Source: Sequoia sempervirens
Lineage: Eukaryota; Streptophyta; Pinopsida; Cupressales; Cupressaceae
NCBI GenBank assembly: GCA_007258455.2
Contig: VDFB02000001.1
Coordinates: 10,677,262-10,741,261 of the forward strand
Length of the DNA: 64,000 nt
Direction of reading: 5' to 3'
Both the position numbers and the translations under genes were made by a program. The notes below the pieces were generated by a model. It saw only the letters and a list, made by a program, of their open reading frames with translations. It was not told where the DNA came from and did not search any database. Below, piece by piece: positions 23,061 through 36,785 of the stretch; position 1 is the first letter of the stretch, and each line of letters begins with the position of its first letter.

Positions 23061-23474
23061 GAAACTTAGCCAAGGTTTATTTTTACTTTAATCACTCACT
23101 CTTTGGTGCAAGAGCACCTTGGGATTTCATGCCTCCATGAGGCAATTCTGTCAAATTTCACTCTAACGATTGTAATAAGGTCATGGAGACAATGTTATGT
23201 ATGTGTTTGAGTCAATATTAGGTTGTTAGGTGATGGGTCAAGTTAATTTACAGGTTTAAGTTGTCAATATTGCAAAATGTTGCTATTATTGTAAAAGTGC
23301 AAAAAAAGCATGGAAGTTGAAGAGTTGTCAGTTTTCATAGGTTGGTTAGACCATTGGGATTCACTTAGTAGTTGGAGAAACATTGTAATATGTTTAGATA
23401 TTCCTTGTAAGGCCGAGCATAGGGAGGAGGATGGTGTATATGTGAAAACTTCAATGAAATGACTTTGTTTTATG
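23061..23474. other. Unannotated flank of solo LTR
   Basis: About 400 bases without a recognisable gene or repeat. It may be further decayed LINE sequence. Confidence 0.4.
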
Positions 23475-23479
23475 CAAAT
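23475..23479. repeat. Target-site duplication CAAAT, left
   Basis: Exact 5-bp match to 28028-28032. Confidence 0.85.
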
Positions 23480-26400
23480 TGTTACACCCCACCCTAGATT
23501 ACAAAAATTACTTTTCACTTTATGGTAATTAATGTGATGGATCATGGGATTATGAAATCTTGAAAATTACATATTATGATGAAATTATGTGATGTTATGC
23601 TATTGCATTCAAATGGGATGTTGGTGATTATTTAATGTCACAAATATGATGAAATATAATGATATGTTTCTATTTCTTTAAAGAAAATGATTAATGAAAA
23701 TGCAATGATATGATCTTTGATGTAATGGTTTCTAGGCTAACTACCTGCTCATTTCTTGAGTGAGATTGCAGGAATCAATCCAAACACCTCCAGAAAGAGA
23801 GAGAGGGGGAGTATCACCTGGGAGAAGGGTGGTGTTATGGATTCTTTGGATATGCCATCTGAGCTAATGTCGATCAAGTATGGTTTGGTAAACCTAATAA
23901 TTTTAGAGGATGTTCTTGCATGCTTAGAGGTAAGCCAACTTGAGTTAGCCTATCTTACTACCCATTTTTTCATGTGTGGTCATTTTAGGGTTTGTTAGTT
24001 CTCTTCCTATATAAATAAAATATATATATGAGAAAATATACATATGAGTATGTCCTTGTGAGAAAATTCAACATAAGTATGCATGTATCTTCATGCATGC
24101 ATATATTTATTCATGCCTATATTCTGCATTATTTGATAAACGTCGTTATGTGATAATTTTGATTTGGAATATATGCCACACCATGACGTTTTAACCAATG
24201 TCGTATTCCTTGCAAGAGTTGTTCCTTCTAATTGGTTATTATCTATATATATTATAATATTTGGGTTGGCTAATATAGTCATGGAGTCGATATGTTGGTT
24301 CAATTCATTTTATAAAGAATGAGTTCTTTGTTAAATGTGATGGCTCGACTTGTGTACTGAGGAGCATTTATATTTTAAAGGCAGTTCGAATGTGAATACT
24401 AATGCCTTGTTTTTATTAATATCAAAATGAGTTGAGCTTTATATCAAGGCTTGTATTTTGGTAAACGACAATGATTTAATTGAATTTCTTGCATGATAGT
24501 AAGCTTTTATGTCACGGGCTGTGTTAGGGAGAATGACATACACATGAATGTGTATTGTTTTTTTAATGCCCTTTGGTAATGGTAAAGTCATGATAGAGTA
24601 ATCTCTAGCGACAAAGATTTGAAAGCATTTTATATGTTTTGAAAATTTAATTAAGCCATGGATCTCTAAAAAGGCGGCGTTCTTCACGCTTTGCTTAAAA
24701 CTGAATTTACCACATAGCTTTCATACAACTTCTTGTTTGATCTAAACCGTTCTATAACTACTTTTGGAACTGATTCTTTCTCCTGAAGCTCGAGCCTTTG
24801 TTGGGCGACGTGGAAAATATTTATCCCTCCTAGCAACTATTTTGGTAACGATTTGAGTTCATTTCAAATGAATCTTATTTATATGCTTTGGAGAGATGTT
24901 TTGGGGGTTGGTCAGGAAAGGAATGAAGGCTATTATGAGTTAAATAAATTCTTTTTAAGAATCAAAAGTTCGAGAAAAATTGGGAGGGTGAAGAAAACGA
25001 AGATAATTAAGGGTAGAGAAGATTAACTACGTTGTTTGTTATTATCATTATTTGGTATTGCTCAGTCAATAAAGGAGAGAAAGAGGTGAATAGAGTCTTT
25101 TGGCTGCGAGGGTAACATTTAGATAAGAGGGGAAAGATAGATTCAATGATTCTATTTATTGTTATTCTCCCCGGGCATGTAGAAGAAGTAAGGAATCAAT
25201 TAAGCGAAGGTTCAACCAAGACTAGTACTATCAAGGAGGAATAGTCAAACAGTTTGTGCTATACAGGCATGATTCCTTTCCTTATTGATTAAGCTCTCTT
25301 ACGTTCTTGAAAGACTAAACCTAGTTCTCATATTCCATTCAAAAGAGATCATTGAGTAAGGAAAATGCCAGTGAACTATTAGAGCATTGAATTGGAGATT
25401 GTTAGCCTTAATAAATATCATGCAAGTCTTTTTTCTTAAGTAACTAAATCTCCGTTTGGAGGAAGATTGTTTATGGGGAATGTTTTGGAAATTCTTAAGT
25501 TTAGTTCGAGGGATATATACCTTTTCTTATAAAGAAACTATCTCTCTTCTTTCCTTAATGAAATGGATGTCATCTTTATAATATTTATACCTGTCATTAA
25601 ATACAAAGTCTTGCATTCAAGTCCTTGAATGGGACCACGATAAACAAATATCAAAATAAAGACTCCTTGTGTGTAGAGAACCAAAATTGATTTCTAGAAA
25701 AAGGAAACAAGAGTATAAATAACTAGGCTCAGATAGGAGCCATAGTTGCAAGGTTGTCAAAGGAGTTAAAGGATAGAACCTTTGTTATTTATTGATAAAT
25801 AAATTATGAATTGTTTTGTTTCTTGAGAAGATATCGATGTGTTGTTAGTATCTTAACCCCTCTAGGGTCTCATCTTGAGCCAAGTACCACCCAGTAGAGG
25901 GTTTTGTTGGAAGGGAAGTGAACCTTAATGACCATGACTAAATTAGTCAAGATGGTGAGTAGGAAAAAGAATGTTGAGTAACTCACTACCTGGGGTAAAC
26001 CCTTGTATTTTGTTGATCTCAACTAGTGATGAAGCCTAGACCTGAGGGTTACATCATGTAACACAGGGGTTCAAGAAAATTTTAAGGCTAAACCAACTCA
26101 ATCGAGTTATGACTAGGAAGTCAAGTTGTATAGAGTAAAAGTCTATTTATGCTTAGCCATTGGATAAATCGAAGGTTCAAAACATCTTAGGATGGAATCT
26201 TCTAAGAGACCATGTGTATAACCTGACAATGGCATAGTGTCATCAATATTGCTTAAGATGCCTAAGAATTGGTGAGAAGGTAAAATCTTTTGTTCATGAA
26301 AGAGTTTGAATTTGAGGCAATAGCCTAGACCCTAGAGGTTACAAATGTGTGACTAGGGAATTCAATGCCTGAGGTATTCTTTTACCAAACCAACTATATT

Positions 26401-28027
26401 TCAAACTTAGTGAACAAGCATTTATGTTATGCGAATTATTTCAAGATGAGACTAGTTGGTCTATGTTTGTGTTTATCCTCAGTTAACAAGATTTCTCTAA
26501 AATGTATGAAGGATTGAAAACTAAAAGGAAGTTATATTGTTGATGGAGATCCAACCCTTTATAAATAGACTTTGTCGAAATAATATTCATTCCACATTAT
26601 GACTAGGAAGGTCAAGAAGATATTGATTCATGACAAGAATTGCTTAAATAATTACATCAAGAGTAGTCACTCTCAAGGGTTAGGGTTAAGACTCGAGCAA
26701 GTGGATGTAGCCAAGACCCAGGAAGTTACTCAAGAGTAACTCGGGTGTTTGAGTTAGAAATAACCAACGACCTAGATGAGTTATTCACTTAATAAATCTT
26801 CACTCTCTAAGGAAGGAATCTATAATAAAGCTAATTCATTGAACATTTGAGACTATAAGAAGAAGAAGAAGGAATCTTCAACATAAGATTAATATTAATT
26901 ATCATATATGCTAAAAATTGTTAGTATTTTTAGTTTGTGACTAGTGAAATAAGTCGATGGACATAAGTCATCAGTAATAATTGTATGTGCTTAGATTAGG
27001 AAATCAAACATTCTCATGGTTAATGCTAAGGACTTTAATAAGTGGTAGTTGCCTAGTCCCAAGCAGTTATGAGATCGTAACTTGGGTATTCAAGTCAGAA
27101 AAGTAATTTAGTTTGGTTGTTACTGACTTAGTAAAAAGACTTGAATGAGTGGTAGTTGCCAAGATGGGCATTAGTTACACTAAGTAATGTGGGGGTTCGA
27201 GAATGGTCTAACACCTTATCAACCTAGTTGAGTTATGTTTAGAAAGACAAGTTATGTACTATTATAAATCTTTGTGATTATTTGTGGGGTGGAATAATTT
27301 GTTCCAATATACCCTTGGTCAGGAAAGGTATTCCAAGTCGAGTAGGGTGGGTGAATATATGACTTTCTCTTAGCAATGATTGTATCTATGATACAAATAC
27401 TATGGCCATAGTGAGTGCATTTTTCTTTGCATGCACTTGTTGATTCACTGTGACCTAGATACTTAGCTAGTTAGATATTATGTACATAGTTGGATGGTAT
27501 CCATAGTTGTGAGATGATATTAGATAAGTAGGGCACAACACCAGAGCTCAAATGGAAGATCTAAGAGGGTTCCCAACTAATCCATTCATTGAAGGGTAGG
27601 GCCACTTCCAGTTAGGAAGGTGTGCAGGGGACCGCTTAAGTCTGTGGTTGGAGGTAAAGCACCCAGGTGATGCTCTCCCTCTTGCAGATGACATGTCGAG
27701 TCTTGGAAGATAGAAAGAATCCAGATGTGGGATCTCTGACCTTAATCCAGTAAGTTATTGATTTAGCTTAATAGATGTAATCATTTTATTGAAATACGTA
27801 AGTGATAGATGTTTGTTCTTTTTAGTTAGAAAATATTGTGTAAATGCTTTGTTATATCTTTATGATAACAGTTATGCTGGAGCATGTTCCATATTTAAAG
27901 AAAATTAAAAAGAAAAAAAGAAAAAAAAAATTGGACCTCTTTTCATCTATTTTTTGATAATGTTTTTAATTATTTACTATTTCGTGAATAATTCATGATA
28001 ACTCTTTGTAAGGAGTAGATTGTTACA
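23480..28027 (+). repeat. Solo LTR, 4548 bp, CAAAT target duplication
   Basis: Begins TGTTACACCCC at 23480, ends TTGTTACA at 28027, and is flanked by perfect CAAAT duplications, so it is a solo LTR left by recombination between two LTRs. No coding frame. It carries five palindromic modules at 26.04-27.2 kb and a near-terminal inverted pair (23803-23822 with 27664-27683). Relatives of both ends occur at 48.1-48.6 and 59.3-59.87 kb. The parent family is not identified; LTRs this long occur in Tat/Ogre-type gypsy elements. Orientation is assumed from those relatives. Confidence 0.85.
26041..27195. repeat. Five palindromic modules in the solo LTR
   Basis: Five units of about 65 bp share GCC(T/A)AGACC, a GTTAC...GTAAC inverted core and a following GGGnnTTCAAG. 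Starts are near 26041, 26331, 26718, 27058 and 27165. Cores include GTTACATCATGTAAC, GTTACTCAAGAGTAAC and GTTATGAGATCGTAAC. Outer arms such as CCCTAG/CTAGGG and CCCAAG/CTTGGG also pair. Confidence 0.7.
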
Positions 28028-28032
28028 CAAAT
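28028..28032. repeat. Target-site duplication CAAAT, right
   Basis: Exact match to 23475-23479. Confidence 0.85.
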
Positions 28033-29819
28033 TCTAAACATTCTTTGTTGTTCCTAAAGCTTGTACGACCCTGTACGATCAATTTTTGATTTCTAATCAT
28101 GTGTAGATGATAGTTCTCTGAATCTACTTTAATTTGGTGGTGATTTCATTTGATTGGGTTGAGTTTAGAGCAAGATATCTTGATTTTACTAAAAATAGTT
28201 TTATAAGCCTAGGCAATGAGGGTTTTGAGCAAGAAAATGGTATAACTCCTACTTCTATCGGTAGAAATGGCTATAACTTGATGAAATGGAAGAATATGGA
28301 CTAAATTTGTTTCCCAGAAGTTTGTAAAGGCAGGAGATGGAGTCTTATGTAATATTGATGATGCCCTAGGTTGTCTTCTTCATGGTTTATGCATTGAAAG
28401 AGCCATAGGAGTTGAAGTTTGAAATAAAACCATTGGAGGAAGGTTGGTAAGGGTTGAGATAGCATAAAAAAGTCCCACACATCATGTTTGAATGATCAAA
28501 ACCAGTGTTCAAGGTATAGAGTTGTACGAACCAATACACCCCTATTCATGCAAGCCTAATTAGACCTAGTCTCAAAATAGGGTAGTCAATTTTAAGGCCC
28601 TGTGTTACAAAACAACCACCCCTGATTTCCACATATGTTTAAATCCTTCCAAATGGGAATTTTAAATAGGTTTTAGATTGTGGTTTGGAGCTATCCTCTA
28701 CAAGTTATGACCAAAAAATGGTGAATTTCTGCTCTTTTAAGCCTATGGTCAAACATAGCAGCAACTTTTTTGAGGGTTTGATCCAAAGAAATCATACCTG
28801 CGCTTTTGATATGTTATCAAATGGCTAAAAGGGTATCTAGAGAAATGATTGGTTTGTGGGTTTGAGAGCTGGTTTGAAAATTGTGTTAGAAAATGCTTGT
28901 TTGGAGTGTTACAAGAAGAATAGGAGAATTTGTGAGAAAACCCATCAAATGAGGGTTTAAAGTTTGAAAGCTTGATATGTTTGAGTTAAGTTTGAGTTGA
29001 TTTGTGTGTCTTCCTCCTTGCTTTGCATCACTCTTTAAAGATTAAAAAGTGTTATATAACAAGTTTGGGATGAAACTAGTTAATTACAATATCAAAAAAT
29101 ATACCTAGAGTTGGAAATACAAAACCCTTGGGCTTCTTGAAATATTTTCTTCTCTTCTATCTCTATCGCTACTCCCCTAATATTTCATCCTCCCCTTTGA
29201 ATGATCTAATTTTTGGCCCAAAATACCCCAATGTGAGTAGCCTAGGGTTGCTTAGCGTAAACCTTGCATGCAATCCCAAAGATATGCAGACACCAATATA
29301 TTTACAACGACACCCATACATCTACATCGTGATTTTCATCATTTGAATACCCTAAATATTTCTCAATCATGTCATTTACACTTTGAGAGGAATACGGATC
29401 CATATTCATTCAATATGCAATAATTTTTGTTATTAAAACCACCCATGCAAGATGGGAGAGTAGTGGAATGGTCAGTTGAGCCTTGGTGTTATTTTCTAAG
29501 TGATTTGGTGTTTGGTGAGGGTCCAGGCCTAGGAGGGACCTCAGGAAATATATTTAAGTACATGATTTATGGTAGTATAAAGTGGCATATAACATGGAAG
29601 AGAAAATAAAGTGACAATTCCTTACAAGTCCCCAAGGTCTTATGTGATGTAGGTGTTGGGGGTCAAACCTAGGGAGGAAACATGAAATGAGAACTAGGGA
29701 AGAATGGGGATTGGAACCTGAGGGGGAACTAGAATACATGAGGAAGGGTCAAGGTATAAGGACGGGAAATGAACTAGAACCGAGAATTATAGGGATGGGA
29801 AGGAGGAAGAGCAAGGGCT
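28033..29819. other. Unannotated 1.8-kb stretch
   Basis: No gene or known repeat recognised on either strand. Short open stretches (29128-29346 plus, 29554-29739 minus) are also open in copy 2 with a few changes, but they resemble nothing and have no start context I can support. Confidence 0.4.
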
Positions 29820-31060
29820 TAGTATGTGCAGGATCATGGGGGTCCAAACTAGGCCTCTAAGTGGCGATGAAAATTCAAAAAATTAGAGTTAGGAAACTTG
29901 ACATAAAAATTTGAATAGGTTATTAACATAATTTGAAAAATATGTAAGAACAAAATTTGTAGGAAATTGAATGTAGTTTCTAGGTTACTAGTCCTTTTTT
30001 TGAAAAAAACAAATTTATTTTGAGAAAATTTAAAATTTCAATGCAGTGGTACTAAATTTTTCAGGAAAAAGATAAGAAGCAGGTGTATGTCTGACCACCC
30101 TAAGTATAAGAAAATTTAAAAAAAAAAAATTCTGAATTTTTCAATATAAGGACACATGCCTAGATGTGCCGGATTTTTTTGTATTTTTTTTCCATGTAAA
30201 TAATTAGTTATGATTTTTTTATTAGAACTTTTCAGAATTATTAAAACGTCTGTGTCTGACCACCATAACTTGGTTAAAAAATTATGAAATTCATTTTTTT
30301 TATCCTATAGTATGCGAAGCATACAATGTGGTGCATCTTGTAGATTCAAAAAATGTTAAGTAGTTTGAAAGTTATAGAAGTTTTTCAATCAGCCTATAAA
30401 TCGAGACTTTAGACATAATGTAGGTAGAAAATCAATAATAATTATTTATTAAATTCAAAATAAGACAAAAGCTATATTGGTGGAAAGGTGACAATTTTTT
30501 CTATAAACCCTTTTCATTTGATGAAATTTGGATTAAAAAAAAGTCATCAGCCAAAAGGGCGAACTTCGGAAAACTAAGCAAATTTTTCAAAACACGTTTT
30601 TTAGGTTGACTTTCCAAGTCAGGCAATCTCAAACCAAATCCTGAGCCAATATCTGTGTTAGTTTGGTAATACCAAATTGAAATGGATATCCATTTTTTTC
30701 AAAATCAAAACGGATATCTATTTTGAAGACCTAAAAAACCCTCTTTAGTAAAATGGGCATAACTTTTGCATTTCTTATCAAAATTTTGACTTTTTATAGG
30801 CATTGAAAAGGTGATTGAGAGCTCTATGCAATGGACTAGGTGGTGTTTCTATATTATACACAATAAAATAATTATAATCATTTTAACTTCATATTTCATT
30901 TTTGAAACATCAAATGCTCACTACTTTCACATGCAAAGTCTTTTTTTCATGACTTTTTTGTAACACTCATCTCGAAATACTTGAAACATTATAAATATTA
31001 ATGAATAATGAAATATTTATATTTTTTTAGCAAGGAGATGAACAAATCTTCATAAATCAT
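29820..31060 (+). repeat. Unit U, copy 2 (haplotype copy 1)
   Basis: Plus-strand version of 4381-5290, starting at the TATGTGCAGGATCAT block and containing GTCTGACCACC near 30090 and 30250, the palindrome AAATGGATATCCATTT at 30680-30695, then a conserved end before the CT tract. Compared with 43.1-44.39 kb it lacks about 50 bp around 30700. Confidence 0.7.
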
Positions 31061-31589
31061 CATATCTCTCTATCCCTTTCTCTACCTCTCTATATATTAC
31101 TGTGTCTCCCCTTAAGCTCTAGATATATCCCTCCCTCCTTTCTTCTCTCTTTGTCCCTCTTTATACCTATATTTCTCACTCTCACTCTCCTTGAGCTCTA
31201 GACGTATCTTTCTACCTCTATCTCCATCCTTTCTCTCTCTCTCTACCTCTCTCTCAAGTCCCTCTCATTCCCTCTCCCTCTCTCTCTCCATCTCCCTCAC
31301 TATCCATCTCCCCTCTCCATCTCTCTCTATCTCTCCCTCCCTTTGAAATCTCTCTTCCTCTTAAGTCTCTCTCCCTCTTAGGTCTCTCTCTCAGGTCTCT
31401 CTAACTCCCTCTCTCCCTCCTAGGTCTCTCTCTCTAAGGTCTCTCCCACTCCCTCTCTCTCTTTGTTCTCTCTCACTCCCTCTCTCTCTCTCTCAATCTC
31501 TCACTCACACTCACACTCTCTCCCTCTCAAGTATCTCTCTCTCCCTCTCCCTCTCCCTCCCTCTATATCCCTCTCTCCCTCTCAAATCT
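31061..31589. repeat. Polypyrimidine (CT) tract running into the gap
   Basis: The plus strand is C/T-rich with repeated (CT)n, CTCCCTCTC and AAGTCTCTC words. It ends at the assembly gap. The same sequence in copy 2 continues beyond the matching point at 44,889. Confidence 0.9.
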
Positions 31590-31689
31590 NNNNNNNNNNN
31601 NNNNNNNNNNNNNNNNNNNNNNNNNNNNNNNNNNNNNNNNNNNNNNNNNNNNNNNNNNNNNNNNNNNNNNNNNNNNNNNNNNNNNNNNN
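31590..31689. other. Assembly gap (100 N)
   Basis: Exactly 100 N, a usual placeholder for a gap of unknown size. The sequence before it equals that at 44.86-44.89 kb and the sequence after it equals that at 18,367, the arrangement of two overlapping contig ends. Confidence 0.95.
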
Positions 31690-32016
31690 TGGGGGGTCTC
31701 CACTCTTTACATATGCATTCTTTCTCTCTTGTATCTATAAATGTGTAGTTTTTTCCATAATATGCGTTTTAATAGTTAGTTCCACGGCTTGTGTGGAACA
31801 CCATACATTTATATTATCAATAAAGACTACTTTTTGAAGAAAATGATTCTTTCTCTTCTCTGTTGTATGCATATGTACAATGTGATGGTGTAGTCTTTAG
31901 ATGTTTTCCTTTATGCATATGAATATGACATAACAAGGAATGGATGTACCTTTTGTTTTCACTTTCTAAAAATATAATCAGCTACCTATTTGAGCTAGGA
32001 GCACAAATAGGTAACA
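31690..32016 (-). repeat. Outer end of the nested element's LTR (copy 2)
   Basis: Identical to 18,367-18,693, ending GGTAACA. It shows the nested insertion is present in this copy too. Confidence 0.85.
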
Positions 32017-34133
32017 ATTATATCAATTGTATGCCCTAAAGGAAGTGCATTCAACCTTGAAAACTTAAGATTGTATTGTTTTGCACTTATGTCATTTTCA
32101 TTATTTTCACCTTCAACATATTTTTGCTTGGTACTGATTATAGCACATGTAACCTTTGTCTTGGGAGGTGTAGATGGTGTATCATAAAATCCTATCATTT
32201 GTTTCAAGGCTTCATCATCTTCAAAGCACTCCCAAGATGGTGGTAATTCCATATCAAGCAATTCAGGATGCTTCATAGTGAGGTTGATTTTTGGCTTGCA
32301 CATGATAGTACTAATGTTTAATGATGGTTTCTTCATTGCTCTAGAAAGAAAATATCCCAAACTAGTATTTGTTTCTTGTGTGTTAGGCTCTAAGGGAACC
32401 TGAATACCTTTCTCTTTCTTTCCACATCCTTTACCACTGTAATCCAATTGTTTCACAAGTTCATAACCTCTCCCATAATTTCTTTCCATTTCTTTCAGGT
32501 TTGGTGGTTGTTGATAGTCTATATCATAAAATTTTGTTGTATAACTTGTATCCTCTTAAGGATTAGATGACGTAGATGTGTGTGATTTTTCTTCTATGTT
32601 CTAAGTTGGCATGACCATTGGTTGTTTTTGTTTGTCATCTTCTTTTCTTTTGATTATATATTCTCCCATAAATGAGGATGTGAACTCCAAAGAACCCCAA
32701 TCATCATCTAACAATTTTGACACCATTTCCATTTCTTGCTTGTCTTCTTGTAAAGGTTCTATGTTGGATGTTGGAATTAATGTACTCAGAGGACTTGTTA
32801 TTCCTTTTTCAACTTGTAAGAAACTTTCAGGCTTGGGGTACATTTCAACTTGTTATACCTTGTTGTCATAGACATACTTCATAATACGATGAAGAGTCGA
32901 AGGCACCATAGGCATCTCATGAATCCATGGTCTTCCCAAAAGAAGATTGTATGAAAGATCATGAGGCATGACATGAATAAGAGTTTGTAAGGTGACCATT
33001 CTGACTATAATAGGTAAAGTAATCACACCAAGTAGTTGCCTTCCTACGTTGTCGAATCCCCAAATTGATAAAGAGTCGGGTTACATCGTTGATTTGTCTA
33101 CTCACAACTTATCTAAGAGTTTCACACTGCACACATTAAGGGCTGAGCCATTATCAACCATGGTTCTTTTTATGCCTATTTGATTAAATTGAGCAATTAT
33201 CGTAAATACCTCATTTTTCTATCGCAATGCCAAAGGGGGCAGCTCATGTTGATGAAATGTTATGTCTACATTAACTATATTCATTCCCTGTATGAGAGCT
33301 GCCACATCATTTGCATTTGTGCCAAGAGGAACCACTATTTATTATAGGGTCATTTGAAGCATACTGCGATAGTTTGGTGAATTTTAAATTAAGTCCCATA
33401 GGGATATCTTCACAGGGGTATTCTTAAGTTGTTTAATGAGATTATACTCATTTCCACTATGCGAACTTAGACGAGTGGCACTAGGAAAAATTTGATTAGG
33501 TAAAGGTAAAGGTGTCTGGGTTGGTTGTTGTGGTTTTAGATTGTTTCTAGTGTTATATGTATGAGCAACGATATTATGACCCGGTTGTTGTAATACATTA
33601 GTCTTGGGTGGATAAAGGGAAAACTCAGGCTTGTTTTTAGGTTGTTTCTTCTGCGAAGGTGGGTAAAGGATGAGTTGAGGTTGGATCATGTTAACTTCTC
33701 ATGTTTTTGGTTTCTCATAACAAGCCTTAGTGGATGGACTTTTTGAAATGAATTCCTCAAGGGCTTCATCTAACATACCAAATTCATCACTACTAAAAGG
33801 CTTGAGGGGTAAGTTAACTTTGCTTGGTTTGGGTTTTTCATGACAAGCCTTAGTGGATGATCTTAGTGAGAGGAAGTCCTCAAGGGCTTCATCTAACATG
33901 TCCAAGTCATCACTACTAAAAGGCTTAGATGATATGGTTTTTCTATATTTAAGCATTTTTTGAATTGTTTCTTTTGATGTTTTCAGTTTTTTGTTTTCGT
34001 TTTCTAATGAATCTGATCTAAGTGAACTAGGAACTAATGTTGAAAATGAAAATTGCAAAAATCTAATGCTATCCATAATAGCCATGAATGTAAATAACTC
34101 TACTTCTAATGATTTTAATGTATCAGAGAGCAA
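32017..34133 (-). pseudogene. Gypsy gag-protease-linker (copy 2)
   Basis: Contains the linker with the G-patch-like motif (31995-32489), post-protease segment (32601-32843), retropepsin DNGSALNVC (near 33120-33180), junction segment (33384-33689) and repeat-bearing Gag-region protein (33699-34133). The first three are unchanged from copy 1; the last two differ at several residues. The same stops break both, so the element died before the copies separated. Confidence 0.8.
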
Positions 34134-36200
34134 CTAAAATGAAACAAAAAAGTAACAGAGGCAAACAGAAGCTTGAAAACTGAAAATGTAATTTTGTGAA
34201 CAACAGTGCAAATTTTGCACTGGGACTGATTCGCCCAAGGTGGCGAATGAGTCCTAGTAGGGATTTTTTTTAGATTTTTCAATTTTTTTTGGTTGATTTT
34301 TTTGTTTTCTATGTTGTATGGCCTAGATCTAGGATGAAAATGCAATTTTTCAATGATTTTCAATGAAGTTAAGTGCAAAAATGCAAGCTAAATGATCTTT
34401 TCACTAATGCAAATTTTGAAACCCTAGGATACAAATTAAACAATTCAAAACCTAATGCAATGTTAAATTTAAGATGTAAATGCACTCCAAATTAAAAATA
34501 TGATGCTCTATATGCAGGTTCAACAAAATGAAATGTAGAAAAATGGTGACATGGGGGGAGTAATGGTGCTTTCTTTCGCTTCTAGGGTTTTAGACCTAAA
34601 AGGAGAAAGACCAAAGACCACTTTTCAACACTTCACTCAAGAATAAACCCTTGAGATTTCAATGCAAAGGAGATTGAAATCTAACAAAGGGAAGGTTCTA
34701 GGGATTGAATAATGTCTAATGAGGGGTTCACCATCAAGTGTAAACTTGGAAAAGAATTTTTTTGAAAACATAGTGTGATATGCAAACAAATATTAAATGA
34801 TCTGAAAAATGTTCTAAAAATGCAAATAAAACATAACAGAAAAGCAAGAATGCAGATGGTGTGCACCTAGAAACCTTGAAGAGACTGGAAATAGCTCTGA
34901 AATTCTAGAAATTTGGAGTTTTTATGCTACTAGGACTCATTCGCCAACCTGGGCGAATCAGTCCCAGATCTTGGTTTCTACACAACATTCCATTTTAGGA
35001 AAAAGGGTATCAAAATTTACAAAAAAATCTGACAAATAGCTACCGTAGGACTCATTCACTACTCTTGGCGAATTAGTCTCATTTCACTTTTCTAAAAATT
35101 GAAGATTTTGATCTGTTCTCCAACACCTGCTCTTCCTTCCAATTTGAGTTTCGGGTCTGAATCTATGAAAAATACCTGCAAAATAGAATTCAAATTGATT
35201 TGCTAATGTGGGGTTTTCCTCGATCAAACCCCTAGTTTGGTAATTAAACCTTGGTAAAAATGATGAAATGTGCATTAAAGAAAACCTAGCCTTAGAAGCG
35301 TTAAAGACTAGGAGATCTAAGACATGATGCAATCCTATTCTAATGTGCAAGAATATGATGCAACAATGGAAATCCAAATATGAACAACTCACTTATGATG
35401 ATATCCAATCACCCCAAGTGAACTCTAATGATGCTTGTACCTTCCTTAAGTTGAATGTAGAGTGACAATGGAAGATGGAATCACTTAGGAAACAAGTTTT
35501 TAGGACTGGCTTCATGGCTAGTTGCATCTCCCCAACCTAGAATCCATCATGATTCACCATAGGCATCCATGATCAACCCTTGACAATGCTAGATCTTGAT
35601 AGAAAGTGAGCTTGAAGACCTACAAAATACTCTAATGTTGCTCCAATGCTTCAACTTTGCTTGCCTTTGGGATTAAAATACTCTTTTGAAAGATTGCTTA
35701 AAGACTCTTAATGCTTGATGCTTTCTCAAAGTACTTAGAGATATGCTTAGCTTATGAAAAATGACTTAGAAGCTTGCTTGTATAGGCATTATCACCTAAT
35801 TGACCATTATTTAGACCACAAAGGCCGACATTTACCAAAAATATGAATTAAATTGATGAATTCCCACTCAAATTTGAAAAAGACCCCAAATGGGACTCAT
35901 TCACCACCCTTGGCGAATGGGTCCCACCAAAGGGGACTCATTTGTCCATGGTGGCGAATGAGTCCCAGCTAAGATATTTGAGTTGGGTTTTTCAGGATTT
36001 GAATGTTATAAATGCTTTTTGTTGGGATTTAAGTGATTTTATATGATTTTTGAGTGGAATGAGCCTTGAGATCCAAAATAATGGGTCCTAGGGGCCTATA
36101 AATGGTGATTTTAAAGGGGAATTAATGCAAGGGTTCCAAAATAGGTCCAAATTAAGTGTGAAATTGCCTCTTTCTTCAAGAGTGCACAATTTTCTACACT
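34134..36200 (-). other. Hairpin leader (copy 2)
   Basis: Counterpart of 20811-22900, with inverted repeats at 34222-34255, 34932-34965, 35047-35080, 35892-35925 and 35933-35966. Several pair better than in copy 1. Confidence 0.65.
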
Positions 36201-36380
36201 ACAATTGCTAATCCCCAAAAAAATTTCTGAGTAGGAGGCTGAAATGCTAAAAAACCAATTATCAATAGATAAAATTAAAGAGGCAATCCTTGCTTTAAAA
36301 AATGATAAGTCACTTGGGGTGGATGGAATCCTGAAAAAAATTCTATAAAAAGAGCATCTAGAAATGCATACTATATACAT
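36200..36380 (+). pseudogene. LINE reverse transcriptase fragment (copy 2)
   Basis: KIKEAILALKNDKSLGVDGI is readable, then a frameshift. Counterpart of 22880-23060. Confidence 0.6.
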
Positions 36381-36785
36381 GGAGAAACTTAGTCAAGGTT
36401 TATTTTGACTTTAATCACTCACTCTTTGGTGCAAGAGCACCTTGGGATTTCATGCCTCTATGAGGCAATTCTATCAAATTTCACTCTAACGATTGTAATA
36501 AGGTCATGGAGACCATGTTATGTATGTGTTTAGGTCAATATTAGGTTGTTAGGTGATGGGTCAAGTTAATTTGTTTAAGTTGTCAATATTGCAAAATGTT
36601 GCTATTGTTGTAAAAGTGAAAAAAAGCATGGAAGTTGAAGATTCATCGGTTGGTTAGACTGTTGGGATTCACGTAGTAGTTGGAGAAACATTGTAATATG
36701 TTTAAATATGCCTTGTAAGGCTGAGCACAGGGAGGAGGATGATGTATATGTGAAAACTTCAATGAAATGACTGTTTTATGCAAAT

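Noticed and set aside
27030..27200. tRNA genes suggested by TTCGAG after paired arms in the solo LTR
   Set aside because: No acceptor stem or A box of proper form could be traced; treated as palindromic modules only.
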